Positions 45,183 to 54,077 of a DNA stretch of 64,000 nt are shown here, one piece after another. Every line of letters begins with the position of its first letter. The first letter of the stretch is position 1. The stretch comes from LMUY01 sp965198895 (GTDB taxonomy: Bacteria > Pseudomonadota > Alphaproteobacteria > Acetobacterales > Acetobacteraceae), in the NCBI GenBank assembly GCA_965198895.1, contig OZ240676.1, forward strand, positions 3,038,001-3,102,000, read 5' to 3'. The position numbers and the translations under genes are program-made. Under the pieces are notes generated by a model that was given only the letters and a program-made list of their open reading frames with translations, searched no databases and had not been told where the DNA came from.

Positions 45183-45291
45183 GGCGCGTCCTCCTGATCC
45201 GGCAACGCCGCACCGACGGGCGAGTTTGCCCTCTCCAAGAACCCGGCTTCGATCGCCGCGTTGGGATGGCCGAGGTCCATAGGAGCGTAGC

Positions 45292-45504
45292 GTGACCCGG
45301 CTGACCCCCTACCTACCCGCCCTGGTTCTGGCCTTGGCCGGCTGCAACGGCAGCGACAGCCCGCCCGCCGTTGGTGCGCGCGTGGGCAACTCGCTCGATC
45401 GTGCGAGCATCGCGACCGGGGCGGCCCTGGATCGCGCCGGTGAGGCAACCGGCAACGCGCTCGACCGCGCCGGCAACAGCGTGCAGCGTGCAGCCAGTCC
45501 CTGA
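45292..45504 (+). CDS. Small lipoprotein with amphipathic repeats
   Basis: 70 residues from a GTG at 45292. PALVLALAGCNGS is a lipobox, so lipid attachment at Cys18 and anchoring to a membrane are expected. The mature part repeats NSLDRAS, AALDRAGEATG and NALDRAGNSVQ, an 11-residue amphipathic pattern like entericidin-type or coiled repeats. It converges with der with no gap. Confidence 0.65.
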   Translation: MTRLTPYLPALVLALAGCNGSDSPPAVGARVGNSLDRASIATGAALDRAGEATGNALDRAGNSVQRAASP

Positions 45505-46833
45505 TCAATCCTCGGCGTAGGGGTTCTTCGTCCCGCGGAACTGCAGCCGGATCGGCGTGCCGGGCAGGTTGAAGGTGTCGCGCAACCCGTTCGTCAGATA
45601 GCGCCGGTAGTCCTCGGGCGTCTGCTCCGCGCGCGTGCCGAAGATGATGAACGTCGGCGGCCGGGCCTTTGCCTGGGTCATGTAGCGCAGCTTCAACCGC
45701 CGCCCGTCCACCAGCGGGGCCGCATGCCGCTCCAGCGACGCCTCGAACCAACGGTTCAACTCGCCGGTGGGCACACGGCTGTTCCAAATCGTATGCGCCT
45801 GACGCACGGCTGGCAGCAGCTTGTCCACGCCAACCCCGGTCATCGCCGACAGGGTCACGATCGGCAGCCCGCGCGACTGCGCCAGGCTGGTCTCCAACCG
45901 GTCGTTCACGGCGCGCCGGGCCGCGTTGCGGTCGGGCACCGCATCCCACTTGTTCAGCGCCAGCACGCAGCCGCGGCCCTCGCGCTCGATCAGGCGGGCG
46001 ATGTGCAGGTCCTGGTCGTGGATGCCCTCCACTGCGTCCACGCACAACACCACGATCTCGGCCATCTTCAACGCCTCGATCGTGGCCGAGGTGCTCATCT
46101 TCTCGAGCCCCTCCTCCACCTTGGCGCGGCGCCGCAACCCGGCGGTATCCACCAGTTCGATCAGCCCCTGGTCGTCGGCAAACCGCACCGCCACCGAATC
46201 GCGGGTCAGCCCGGGTTCCGGCCCGGTGATCATCCGTTCCTCGCCCAGCATCCGGTTCAGCAGGGTGGACTTGCCTGCATTCGGCCGCCCAACGATCGCG
46301 AGATGCAACGGGCGGTTGAGGTCGTCCTCCTCCTGCGGCTCGGGCAGGCGGTCGGCGATCTCGCTCATCAGGCTGGCAAGGCCTTCGCCATGCTCGGCCG
46401 AGACGGCCAGCGGCTCACCAAGGCCCAGGCTGTAAGCCTCCATCGCCGCCTGGGCGCCGCCGCGGCCCTCGGCCTTGTTGGCGACCAGCAGCACCGGGCG
46501 GCCCTGGCGGCGCAGCCAGGCGGCGAAATGACTGTCCGCGGGGGTAATGCCGGCGCGCGCGTCCACCACGAACACCACCAGGTCGGCGCCGTCCACCGCG
46601 GCCTCCGAACTGGCGCGCATGCGGCCGTAGAGCGAGTCGGGAGCGCTCTCCTCCAGCCCCGCCGTGTCCACCAGGCGCACCATCCGGCCGCGCAGCTGGG
46701 CGGTCGCGTCCTTGCGGTCCCGCGTGACGCCGGGTGTATCGGCCACCAGCGCATGCCGGCGGCCGGCCAGGCGGTTGAACAGCGTGCTTTTCCCGACGTT
46801 GGGGCGCCCGGCGATGACGACGACGGGCAACAT
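45505..46833 (-). CDS. der: GTPase Der (EngA)
   Basis: 442 residues with two tandem GTPase domains: GRPNVGKSTLFNRL near residue 8 and GRPNAGKSTLLNRML near residue 185, with DTPGVTRDRKD and DTAGL as G2/G3 elements and ANKAEG and LNKWDAV as the G4 motifs. The KH-like domain ends GTPIRLQFRGTKNPY. It matures the 50S ribosomal subunit. It sits four bases after bamB, in the order YfgM-like, bamB, der that is conserved in proteobacteria. Confidence 0.97.
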   Translation of the reverse strand: MLPVVVIAGRPNVGKSTLFNRLAGRRHALVADTPGVTRDRKDATAQLRGRMVRLVDTAGLEESAPDSLYGRMRASSEAAVDGADLVVFVVDARAGITPADSHFAAWLRRQGRPVLLVANKAEGRGGAQAAMEAYSLGLGEPLAVSAEHGEGLASLMSEIADRLPEPQEEDDLNRPLHLAIVGRPNAGKSTLLNRMLGEERMITGPEPGLTRDSVAVRFADDQGLIELVDTAGLRRRAKVEEGLEKMSTSATIEALKMAEIVVLCVDAVEGIHDQDLHIARLIEREGRGCVLALNKWDAVPDRNAARRAVNDRLETSLAQSRGLPIVTLSAMTGVGVDKLLPAVRQAHTIWNSRVPTGELNRWFEASLERHAAPLVDGRRLKLRYMTQAKARPPTFIIFGTRAEQTPEDYRRYLTNGLRDTFNLPGTPIRLQFRGTKNPYAED

Positions 46834-46837
46834 CGCG

Positions 46838-48172
46838 CTAGCCCAACGCCGACAAGGTGCCGTCTTCAGTCACGACGAATAGCTTGCCCGATGCGGCCAC
46901 CAGGCCCACCGACACGGCATCCGGCAGGTTCTGCTCGCCCAGAACCTCCCCGTTGGACGGGTTGACGGCAATCAGCTTCTCGGTCGACCCGGCCAGATAT
47001 AAGTATTGCCCGCCCAGCAGCGGCCCGGCCCAGTACAGCGCGTCCCGCGACTTCGCGACGTTGCCGTAGCGCGGCAACTGCGTCAGCCAGCGCACCCGGC
47101 CATCCGCCTTGCTGAGGCAAGCAAGCATCTGCTCCTGCGTCAGCACAAACAGCCAGTCGCCGGCGATCCACGGCGTCCATTCGCCGGCCGCCTCGCGCTC
47201 CCAAAGCCTGCGGCCGGAGCGCAGATCCAGCGCCAGCAGCAGCCCGCCGACGCTGATCGCATAGACCACGTTGTCGCTGATCAGCGGCTGGGCGCGGATT
47301 GCGGACAGGTCGGCCAGGCTGGTGCGCCCGCGCGCGGCGGCCAGGCTGTCGCTCCAGGCCAAGGTGCCGCTGTCCGCGCGCAACGCCACCAGGTCACCGG
47401 AGCCGAACCCGCCGACGACGATCCCGTCGGCATAGGCCGGGGCGGGCTCGCCGAGCACCGCCGTGGCCGCCGTGGTCGCCTGATAGCTCCACAGCCGCTT
47501 GCCGTCGGTGATCGAGAACGCCAGCATCCGGTCGTCCAGCGTGGTCAGGAACGCGCGGTTGTCCACCACCGTGGGTGCGGAGCGGGCCGGCGTGTCGAGC
47601 GGGCTGCGCCACGCGATCTTGCCGTCGCCGGCGTTGAGCGCCAGCAACTCGCCGAAGCCCGTTGTGGCGTAGACCCGGCCGCCCACCACGGCGAGCCCGC
47701 CGCCCACGTTGGTGCTGCGATTCTTCTTCGGCTCGGTATCGGTGTTCCAGCGCCGGTTGCCGCTCGCCACGTCGAAGGCGGAAACCGAGCCGCCGGAGTC
47801 CATGGTGAACACCTGGCCGCCGGAGATCACCGGGGTTGCGGTGATCTTCTGCCGGTAGCCGCCGCCCTCGCCGATGGAGCGGTGCCAGGCGTGACGCAGG
47901 TCGCCGAGCTGGAGGTTGCCCATGACATGGGTCGGGTTGCCGCCGGATTGCGGCCAGTCGGCATTGAGCACCGGCGGCGGCAGGTTGACCGGCTGGCGGA
48001 ACGACGGGTCGACCTGCATGGACCGCGTGGTCGCCATCACCGACTCCCGCTTGCCGGGGATCGGCGGCTTGTCGGTCTCGAACAGGTCCTCGAGGTCGGA
48101 GCACCCGGTGAAGGCCGCCAGGGACAGGAGCGAGGCCGTGCGCAGGAGGGACCGGCGGGACGCGACGCTCAT
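46838..48172 (-). CDS. bamB: Outer membrane assembly lipoprotein BamB
   Basis: 444 residues from the ATG at 48172. The signal peptide SLLSLAAFTGC has a lipobox with the Cys at about residue 22. The rest is an eight-bladed PQQ-like propeller (YRQKITATPVISGGQVFTMD, VSAFDVASGNRRWNTDTE, LAFSITDGKRLWSY, LLALDLRSGRRLWEREA). It belongs to the BAM complex inserting beta-barrel proteins. It overlaps the YfgM-like gene by ATGA. Confidence 0.93.
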   Translation of the reverse strand: MSVASRRSLLRTASLLSLAAFTGCSDLEDLFETDKPPIPGKRESVMATTRSMQVDPSFRQPVNLPPPVLNADWPQSGGNPTHVMGNLQLGDLRHAWHRSIGEGGGYRQKITATPVISGGQVFTMDSGGSVSAFDVASGNRRWNTDTEPKKNRSTNVGGGLAVVGGRVYATTGFGELLALNAGDGKIAWRSPLDTPARSAPTVVDNRAFLTTLDDRMLAFSITDGKRLWSYQATTAATAVLGEPAPAYADGIVVGGFGSGDLVALRADSGTLAWSDSLAAARGRTSLADLSAIRAQPLISDNVVYAISVGGLLLALDLRSGRRLWEREAAGEWTPWIAGDWLFVLTQEQMLACLSKADGRVRWLTQLPRYGNVAKSRDALYWAGPLLGGQYLYLAGSTEKLIAVNPSNGEVLGEQNLPDAVSVGLVAASGKLFVVTEDGTLSALG

Positions 48173-48849
48173 CCGCGGGCCTCCGCCGGAATGCCGAGCA
48201 AGGTCAGCAGCCCGTTGGCCCGGCCGCGCAGGCCCTCGGCGGCGCCGGGGTCGCCCAGCACCATGCGGAGCAGGCGGCCCGCCTTGTCCTTGTCGTTTTG
48301 CCGCAGGGCCACCAGGGCGTCGACCTCCTCGGCCAGCGGGCGCCACGGATTGCCGGTGGCTTCCAGCTTGGAGGTTCGGGCCGTGATGGCGGCCGGGTCG
48401 CCCTTGTCGACGGCGTGCTGGGCCCAAAGCAGCGAGGCGAGTTCGCGTAGCTGCGGATCGGCGGCGTCGTCCGCGCTCACCGCGTCCCAGAGGCCGAACG
48501 CCGCCTTGGTGTCGCCGGCATCCCAGCGCAGGGCTGCCTCGCGCAGGCGGGCGAGGGTGCGGTAGCCGGCGGGTGCGGTGGCTGCGACCTTGGCGAACGC
48601 GTCGGCTGCGGGCAGCCGGGCCGGGGATGGGCCTGGGGGCAGCGCGTCGGCCATGCGCATCGCGTCCATGAACGGTGCCGCCGCGGCGGCGGCGAGCTGG
48701 CGTTGGTGCCACATCCAGCCCTGCCAGCCACCGACGCCGGCCACGATCAGCAACAACACGATGCCGCCGAGCAGGCCGTATCGCTTGGCCATGGCACGGG
48801 CGCGCTCGGCCCGCAGGTCCTCGTTCAGTTCGTCGAAAATATCGGGCAC
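48169..48849 (-). CDS. YfgM-like tetratricopeptide protein, ancillary SecYEG subunit
   Basis: 226 residues. An N-terminal cytoplasmic FDELNEDLRAERARAMAKRYG segment, one membrane helix (LLGGIVLLLIVAGVGGW) and a periplasmic Ala-rich helical domain with TPR-like repeats match DUF2133/YfgM. It likely assists proteins leaving the Sec translocon. It is coupled to bamB by a 4-base overlap. Confidence 0.85.
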   Translation of the reverse strand: MPDIFDELNEDLRAERARAMAKRYGLLGGIVLLLIVAGVGGWQGWMWHQRQLAAAAAAPFMDAMRMADALPPGPSPARLPAADAFAKVAATAPAGYRTLARLREAALRWDAGDTKAAFGLWDAVSADDAADPQLRELASLLWAQHAVDKGDPAAITARTSKLEATGNPWRPLAEEVDALVALRQNDKDKAGRLLRMVLGDPGAAEGLRGRANGLLTLLGIPAEARG

Positions 48850-48980
48850 GCTCTACAAAACCCCCAAGGCCGAATTTGCCTTGCCGGCCTGCTGTTCTAC
48901 AGGGTTGCCGGCGCCGGACCATAGCGGCGCGCCCGCATGCGGGAAACCCTACCTTCATCTATTGCTGCTTTGTTGGCGGC

Positions 48981-49439
48981 ATGACCGGTTTTTGCCGCCC
49001 CGCCTGCCGTGCGATGTTGCTACTGGCGCTCGCCTGCTGCCTGAGCGCCTGCGTTGCCTCGACCGCCCTGGTGGCGGCCGTGCCCGCCGCCGTTCCCCTG
49101 GCGATCGCCGTGGCGGTGGAGGGCACCAGTGTCGCCGTGTTCGGCCGCGGCGTGCTCGACATGGGCGTGTCGGCGATCACCGGGCGGGACTGCTCGATCG
49201 TGCGGCTGGACCGCCGGCAAAGCTATTGCGCGCCCCGCGAACAGCTCGCCGAGGCGCCACCGCTCTGCTCACGCACGCTGGGGGGCAACGTTACCTGCTG
49301 GGTGGACCCGCAGAATTTTCCGATCCAGCCGCGGCAGGTTGCCGATACGCCCGGAGAAACGCGGGAGCAGGTGCGGGAGGTGAAGTCGAATTTCCCGGTG
49401 GATCTGAACGTTCCCAACCAATTTCCCCCGCGCAACTGA
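48981..49439 (+). CDS. Predicted lipoprotein
   Basis: 152 residues from the ATG at 48981; an ATG at 49014 would start directly at the signal peptide MLLLALACCLSAC. The lipobox is LSAC. A hydrophobic stretch AVPAAVPLAIAVAVEGTSVAV follows, then four Cys in a mature domain (GRDCSIVRLDRRQSYCAPRE, LCSRTLGGNVTCWVD) and a Pro-rich end. Two disulfides are likely. Not recognised; similar proteins occur in Rhodospirillales. Confidence 0.7.
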   Translation: MTGFCRPACRAMLLLALACCLSACVASTALVAAVPAAVPLAIAVAVEGTSVAVFGRGVLDMGVSAITGRDCSIVRLDRRQSYCAPREQLAEAPPLCSRTLGGNVTCWVDPQNFPIQPRQVADTPGETREQVREVKSNFPVDLNVPNQFPPRN

Positions 49440-49444
49440 CCCAA

Positions 49445-49492
49445 GGAGGACTGGCCCGGCGGAGGACTGGCCCCCGGGAGGACTGGCGTAGG
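49445..49492. repeat. Three tandem 16-bp repeats
   Basis: GGAGGACTGGC begins at 49445, 49461 and 49477, so the unit is 16 bases. It starts six bases after the lipoprotein stop and has no gene of its own. Confidence 0.8.
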
Positions 49493-49547
49493 GTGGGCTT
49501 CAGCCCACCACTTTTGCCTCGGCATGTGGGCTGAAGCCCATCCGACG
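49488..49547. repeat. Pair of inverted hairpins (REP-like)
   Basis: GGTGGGCTTCAGCCCACC is a perfect hairpin and TGGGCTGAAGCCCA follows in opposite arrangement 16 bases later. The motif GTAGGGTGGGCTTCAGCCCA is a known widespread type of repeat. It may end transcription of the lipoprotein gene. Confidence 0.75.
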
Positions 49548-49562
49548 AGAGTAGTGGGTGCT

Positions 49563-49757
49563 TTACGCCGGGGTGAGTTGCGCCTCGTCGAGGACCCGCT
49601 CGTGGCTGTCCAGGGCATTCTTGACGCGATATTGGCACACGGTTCCGGTCACGGGCATGGTCCGGACGATCGTGTAGATGCCAGGCCGCGCATTGATATT
49701 GGTCCGGTCCGGCGAGACCGATACGCGGTCGCCGGCAATAAACCTGTGCTTGATCAT
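49563..49757 (-). CDS. Small hypothetical protein
   Basis: 64 residues. The ATG at 49757 has GAGGAGG six bases upstream, a strong binding site. FIAGDRVSVSPDRTNINARPG looks like an SH3-like small barrel, followed by IYTIVRTMPVTGTVCQYRVK and RVLDEAQLTP. Similar short proteins are known in alphaproteobacteria, function unknown. The AT-rich DNA from 49790 to 49890 may contain its promoter. Confidence 0.75.
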   Translation of the reverse strand: MIKHRFIAGDRVSVSPDRTNINARPGIYTIVRTMPVTGTVCQYRVKNALDSHERVLDEAQLTPA

Positions 49758-49898
49758 GCAGCCTCCTCGTGGGGTGGTCTAGGATCAGCACGGCCGTTAC
49801 GGCAAGCGCAGGCTGAGATGCGCATAATCGACGTACGTTATAGGATGGGATTCCAATCCGCACTAAATAAGGTTAGCATACCTGCCGCCTAAATAGCG

Positions 49899-50369
49899 TC
49901 AGCCGGACTTCCGCCCGATCGGCGGGACGAACAGCGGCGCCGTGTCCCACGGGAACAGCACCCAGGTCTCCTGCGCCACCTCGGCCACGAAGGTATCGGT
50001 CGCGTCCCGGCCCAGCGGTTTGGCATACAGGCAGGCGAAATGCGCCCTCGGCAGCAAGCTGCGGACCAGCCTTGCCGTGTCGCCGCGATCCACCAGGTCG
50101 TCCACCACCAGGAACCCGGTGCCGTCGCCCGCGGCCGGGGCGGGTTTCAGCACCACCGGGTCAATCCGGCTCTCCTCGTCGTAGGCCGCGACCGAGATCG
50201 TCTCCACCAGGCGGCATTCGAGCTCCCGCGCCACGATCGCAGCGGGGATCATGCCGCCGCGGGTGATAGCCACGATCCCGCGCCACGGGCCGAGCGGCGC
50301 CAGGATCGTCGCAAGCTGGCGGGCATCGCGGTGCAGCTGGTCCCAGGTGACGGTCGCGTAGGCCGGCAT
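49899..50369 (-). CDS. gpt: Xanthine/guanine phosphoribosyltransferase
   Basis: 156 residues from the ATG at 50369; the frame extends to 50408 but the family usually starts at this point. ATVTWDQLHRDARQLATIL and GIVAITRGGMIPAAIVARELE are typical, and FLVVDDLVDRGDTARLV is the PRPP-binding motif. WVLFPWDTAPLFVPPIG closes the sequence. It salvages xanthine or guanine with PRPP. The next gene is a tRNA-binding protein on the same strand, 19 bases away. Confidence 0.92.
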   Translation of the reverse strand: MPAYATVTWDQLHRDARQLATILAPLGPWRGIVAITRGGMIPAAIVARELECRLVETISVAAYDEESRIDPVVLKPAPAAGDGTGFLVVDDLVDRGDTARLVRSLLPRAHFACLYAKPLGRDATDTFVAEVAQETWVLFPWDTAPLFVPPIGRKSG

Positions 50370-50388
50370 CAGCCGTGGGGCCGTTGCA

Positions 50389-50727
50389 TCAGAACAGCCG
50401 GCCGCCATTCGGCACCAGCAGGTCGGGGCGGATCAGCACCACCGCACCGTCCGCATCCGGCATGCCGAGGGTCAGCACCTCCGACATGAACCCGGCGATC
50501 CGGCGCGGCGGGAAGTTCACCACGGCGCACACCTGCCGCCCGATCAGCTGGTCGGGCTTGTAGTGCACGGTGATCTGGGCCGACGACACCTTGACGCCGA
50601 TCTCGTCGCCGAAATCGATCCAAAGCTTGAACGCCGGCTTGCGCGCGCCCTCGAGCGGCTGGGCGTCCTTGATCGTGCCCACCCGGATGTCGATGCGGTC
50701 GAAATCTTCGATCGTTGCTTGTTCCAT
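50389..50727 (-). CDS. csaA: CsaA-like tRNA-binding-domain protein
   Basis: 112 residues from the ATG at 50727. FDRIDIRVGTIKDAQPLEGAR and KLWIDFGDEIGVKVSSAQIT followed by QLIGRQVCAVVNFPPRRIAG are the OB-fold tRNA-binding domain of the CsaA group, with GFMSEVLTLGMP near the end. CsaA has been linked to protein export chaperoning and tRNA binding. It is divergent from the gamma-glutamyltransferase gene. Confidence 0.9.
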   Translation of the reverse strand: MEQATIEDFDRIDIRVGTIKDAQPLEGARKPAFKLWIDFGDEIGVKVSSAQITVHYKPDQLIGRQVCAVVNFPPRRIAGFMSEVLTLGMPDADGAVVLIRPDLLVPNGGRLF

Positions 50728-50783
50728 GCCGCGATCATGCCTGAGTGTTGCCAAGCAGGGGAGGGGTGTGGGAGCAATCGGCG

Positions 50784-52373
50784 ATGCGCGACATTCATTT
50801 GCCAGGCCGCTCGCCGGTCTACGCCACCCATGCCATGGCGGCCACCTCCATGCCGGCCGCCACGTTGACCGCGCTGGACGTGCTGCGCGCCGGGGGCAAC
50901 GCGCTGGACGCCGCCGTCGCCGCGGTGGCGGTGCTGGGCGTGATCGAGCCGCAATCCACCGGCATCGGCGGCGATTGCTTCTGCCTGTGGAAGCAGCCGG
51001 GCAAGCCGGTGGTGGCGCTGAACGGCTCCGGCCGCGCCCCCGCCGCCGCCACGATCGACTGGTTCGAGGGCCAGGGCATCACCGCCATCGACGACACCTC
51101 GGCCCACTCGGTGACGGTGCCCGGCGCGGTCGGCGCGTGGGAGAAATTGCTCGCGGCCCACGGCACCAAGGGCCTGGACGAGGTGCTGCAACCCGCCATC
51201 CGGTTCGCGGCCGAGGGTTGGCCGGTGCATCACCGGGTCGCGTCGGACTGGGCGATCGCGGCGGAGAAGCTGCGCCAGAACGGGGCCGAGCCCTTCCTGC
51301 CCGGCGGCCACGCGCCCAAGGCCGGGGACATGTTCGTGCAGCCGGCGTTGGCGCAGACCCTGCGCACCATCGCGGCCAAGGGCGCGCGCGGCTTTTACGA
51401 GGACGCCGTCGCGGCCGACATCGTCGCCACCTTGCGCGCCCGCGGCGGCCTGCACACGGAGGAGGATCTCGCCCTAGGCCGCAACGCCGCCCATTTCGTG
51501 GAGCCGATCCACACGGCCTGGCGCGGCTACGACGTCTGGCAGTGCCCGCCGAACGGATCGGGGCTGATGGTGCTGATGCTGCTCGGCATCCTGGACGGGT
51601 TCGAGCCCACGTCCGACCCGCTCTCCCCGGAACGCCTGCACCGCCATATCGAGGCCGCCCGGCTGGTCTACCGCGATCGCGACGCCTTCATCGCCGACCC
51701 GCAGCAATCGGACGTTCCGGTCGAGGCCCTGATGGACCCGGCCTACCTGCGCCAACTGCACGACCTGATCGACCCGGCCAAATCGCTCGATATGCCCCGT
51801 GCGGGCGAGGCCGTGCTGCCGCCGCACCGCGACACCGTCTACCTCTGCGTGGTGGACCGCGACGGTAACGCCTGCTCGTTCATCAACTCGCTGTTCAAGA
51901 GCTTCGGCTCCGGCATCCTGGCCCAGGACAGCGGCGTGATGCTGCAGAACCGCGGCGCCGGCTTCGTGGTGGAGCGTGGGCATCCGAACTGCATCGCGCC
52001 GATGAAGCGCCCGATGCACACGATCATCCCGGGCATGCTGACCAAGGACGGCGAGGCGGTGATGCCGTTTGGCGTCATGGGCGGTCATTTCCAGCCGATG
52101 GGGCAGACGCTGTTCCTGACCAACCTGCTGGAATACGGGATGGACATCCAACAGGCGCTCGATATGCCGCGCGTGTTCCCGTACGGCGGCAAGCTGGAGG
52201 TGGAGCGCGGCGTGCCGGCCTCGGTGATCGAAGCCCTGACCCGGCTCGGCCATGTGCCGTCCGCGATCGAGCGGCCGCATGGCGGTGGACAGGCGATCTG
52301 GATCGATCGTAAGCGGGGAACGCTGGTGGGCGGGTCGGACCCGCGCAAAGATGGAATGGCGCTCGGATATTGA
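50784..52373 (+). CDS. Gamma-glutamyltransferase family hydrolase
   Basis: 529 residues from the ATG at 50784. GGNALDAAVAAVAVLGVIEP is the start of the large subunit, followed by STGIGGDCFCLW. The autoprocessing Thr is in HRDTVYLCVVDRDGNACSF (new N-terminus of the small subunit), and GMLTKDGEAVMPFGVMGGH follows. No signal peptide is seen, unlike the secreted E. coli enzyme, so it is likely cytoplasmic and may hydrolyse a different gamma-amide. It is followed by a microprotein and an amidase, suggesting amide breakdown. Confidence 0.92.
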   Translation: MRDIHLPGRSPVYATHAMAATSMPAATLTALDVLRAGGNALDAAVAAVAVLGVIEPQSTGIGGDCFCLWKQPGKPVVALNGSGRAPAAATIDWFEGQGITAIDDTSAHSVTVPGAVGAWEKLLAAHGTKGLDEVLQPAIRFAAEGWPVHHRVASDWAIAAEKLRQNGAEPFLPGGHAPKAGDMFVQPALAQTLRTIAAKGARGFYEDAVAADIVATLRARGGLHTEEDLALGRNAAHFVEPIHTAWRGYDVWQCPPNGSGLMVLMLLGILDGFEPTSDPLSPERLHRHIEAARLVYRDRDAFIADPQQSDVPVEALMDPAYLRQLHDLIDPAKSLDMPRAGEAVLPPHRDTVYLCVVDRDGNACSFINSLFKSFGSGILAQDSGVMLQNRGAGFVVERGHPNCIAPMKRPMHTIIPGMLTKDGEAVMPFGVMGGHFQPMGQTLFLTNLLEYGMDIQQALDMPRVFPYGGKLEVERGVPASVIEALTRLGHVPSAIERPHGGGQAIWIDRKRGTLVGGSDPRKDGMALGY

Positions 52374-52387
52374 CCTGGATCAAGTTC

Positions 52388-52474
52388 ATGCTGCCGACGC
52401 TCATCTTCCTCGTGATCATCGGGGTGGTGACGGTCACGTTCCTGTCCTGGTTCTTTGGGGGCGGATGGCTTTGA
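52388..52474 (+). CDS. 28-residue membrane microprotein between GGT and amidase genes
   Basis: The ATG at 52388 opens a frame reading MLPTLIFLVIIGVVTVTFL and then SWFFGGGWL before the TGA at 52472-52474. It is almost entirely one hydrophobic helix with no charge, as in known small membrane proteins. Its end overlaps the amidase start at 52465 by 10 bases, so it could drive coupled translation of the amidase. No clear ribosome binding site is seen; it could be a chance frame. Confidence 0.45.
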   Translation: MLPTLIFLVIIGVVTVTFLSWFFGGGWL

Positions 52475-53946
52475 GCGACCCTTGCGACCTGACCGCGACC
52501 GAGGCGCGCGCGCTGATCGGCCGCCGGGCGATGTCGCCGGTGGAGCTGCTGGACAGCTGCATTGCCCGTATCGAGGCTGTCGACCCGGCGGTGAACGCGA
52601 TCCCGGCCCGCGGCTTCGATTCCGCCCGCGCCGCCGCCCGGGTCGCCGAGCGTGCGGTGCTGGCCGGCGATAGCCTGCCGACCCTGCACGGCCTGCCGCT
52701 GGCGGTGAAGGATCTGAACGCGGCCGGCGGGCTGCCCTTCACCCGCGGCAGCCCGATCTACCGCGACACCATCGCCGAGGAGGACGAACGGCTGGTGGCC
52801 GATCTGCGCCAGTCCGGCGCGATCGTGCTCGGCAAGACCAACGTGCCGGAATTCGGCGCCGGCGCGAACACGCGCAACGCGGTGTGGGGCGCCACGGGCA
52901 ACCCGTTCGACCCGACGCGCTCGGCCGCGGGATCGTCAGGCGGCTCCGCGGTGGCGCTGGCCTGCGGCATGGTGCCGATCGCCACCGGGTCGGACACCGG
53001 CGGCAGCCTGCGCAACCCGGCGGCGTTCTGCGGCATCGCCGGTTTCCGCCCCTCGCCCGGCGTGGTGCCGAGCGAGATGCGCGGCCATGGCTGGATGCCG
53101 CTCGGCAGCAACGGCCCGATGGCGCGCACGGTGCCCGACCTGGCGATGCTGCTGTCCGCCATGGTGTCCGACGATGCGCGCGATCCCTACGCTCACTTCA
53201 CCGATCCGGCGTCGCTGCATCCGCTGCCGCCGGTGGACCTGTCGTCGCTGCGGGTGGCGGTATCGCCCGACCTCGGGTTCGCCCCGGTGGAGCGGATCGT
53301 CGTCGACGCGTTCCAGTCCAAAACGGCGCTGTTCCGCCACCTGTTCGCCTGCGCCGAGGACACCACGCCCGACTGCACCGGCGCCGACGAGGCGTTTGCC
53401 GTGCTGCGGGCCGTGGCCTTCCTGGGCATCCACCTGGACAAGGTCCGCACCCGCCCGGCCGATGTCGGCCCCAACATCCACGCCAACGTGGAGGAGGGGC
53501 TGCGCTACTCCGCCGCCGACGTCGCCCGCGCGCTGACCCTGCAAACCACGATGCAGCGGCGGTGGCACAGCTTCTTCACCAAGTTCGATGTGTTGTTGTC
53601 ACCGGCGATCAGCGTCAGCCCGCGACCCTGGTCGGAGTTGTATCCGGCGGAGATCGATGGGCGGAAGCTCGATAGCTACTACCACTGGCTGGCGCTGGCC
53701 TATGCCGGAACGTTGGCGGGGCATCCGTGTTTGTCGCTGCCGGTCGGGTTGGACTCGGCGGGGATGCCGTTCGGCCTGCAACTGATCGGCCGCCGCAACG
53801 GCGACGCGGCGCTGATGGCGGCTGCCGCGGCGTTGGAGGCGGCGCTGGCGCAGGACAAGCGGACCGCGCGACCGGTGCCGGATATCGCACGGTTGATGGC
53901 GGCACCGCCGATCAGCGGGATGCCGGGGTTCATGGGGTTCGACTGA
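52465..53946 (+). CDS. Amidase (amidase signature family)
   Basis: 493 residues from the ATG at 52465. LPLAVKDLNAAGGLPF holds the Lys, AAGSSGGSAVALACG the cis-Ser, and GSDTGGSLRNPAAFCGIAG the nucleophile Ser, so the triad is complete. The usual C-terminal motif GHPCLSLPVGLDSAGMPFG is present. No signal peptide. It follows the GGT gene and precedes a dihydroorotase-like amidohydrolase on the other strand; together they suggest breakdown of amide or ureide compounds (inference). Confidence 0.9.
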   Translation: MALSDPCDLTATEARALIGRRAMSPVELLDSCIARIEAVDPAVNAIPARGFDSARAAARVAERAVLAGDSLPTLHGLPLAVKDLNAAGGLPFTRGSPIYRDTIAEEDERLVADLRQSGAIVLGKTNVPEFGAGANTRNAVWGATGNPFDPTRSAAGSSGGSAVALACGMVPIATGSDTGGSLRNPAAFCGIAGFRPSPGVVPSEMRGHGWMPLGSNGPMARTVPDLAMLLSAMVSDDARDPYAHFTDPASLHPLPPVDLSSLRVAVSPDLGFAPVERIVVDAFQSKTALFRHLFACAEDTTPDCTGADEAFAVLRAVAFLGIHLDKVRTRPADVGPNIHANVEEGLRYSAADVARALTLQTTMQRRWHSFFTKFDVLLSPAISVSPRPWSELYPAEIDGRKLDSYYHWLALAYAGTLAGHPCLSLPVGLDSAGMPFGLQLIGRRNGDAALMAAAAALEAALAQDKRTARPVPDIARLMAAPPISGMPGFMGFD

Positions 53947-53960
53947 GGTAACAAAGAAAA

Positions 53961-54075
53961 GCCCCCTCCCCCTTGAGGAAGGGGGTTGGGGGAGGGGTGG
54001 TCACGCTACCGATGGTGTCCGTGCGTGGCTTTACCCCTCACCCCGGCCCTCTCCCTCAAGGGGAGAGGGAGAAGA
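53961..54075. repeat. C/G-rich palindromic repeat, copy 3
   Basis: Left half CCCCCTCCCCCTTGAGGAAG and GGGGGTTGGGGGAGGGG, right half ACCCCTCACCCCGGCCCTCT then CCCTCAAGGGGAGAGGGA. It lies between convergent genes, ending at the dihydroorotase-like stop. Confidence 0.8.
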
Positions 54076-54077
54076 AG

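Noticed and set aside
46838..48958. 706-codon frame on the minus strand
   Set aside because: The first part lies over the YfgM-like gene in another frame; BamB starts at 48172 with its lipobox.
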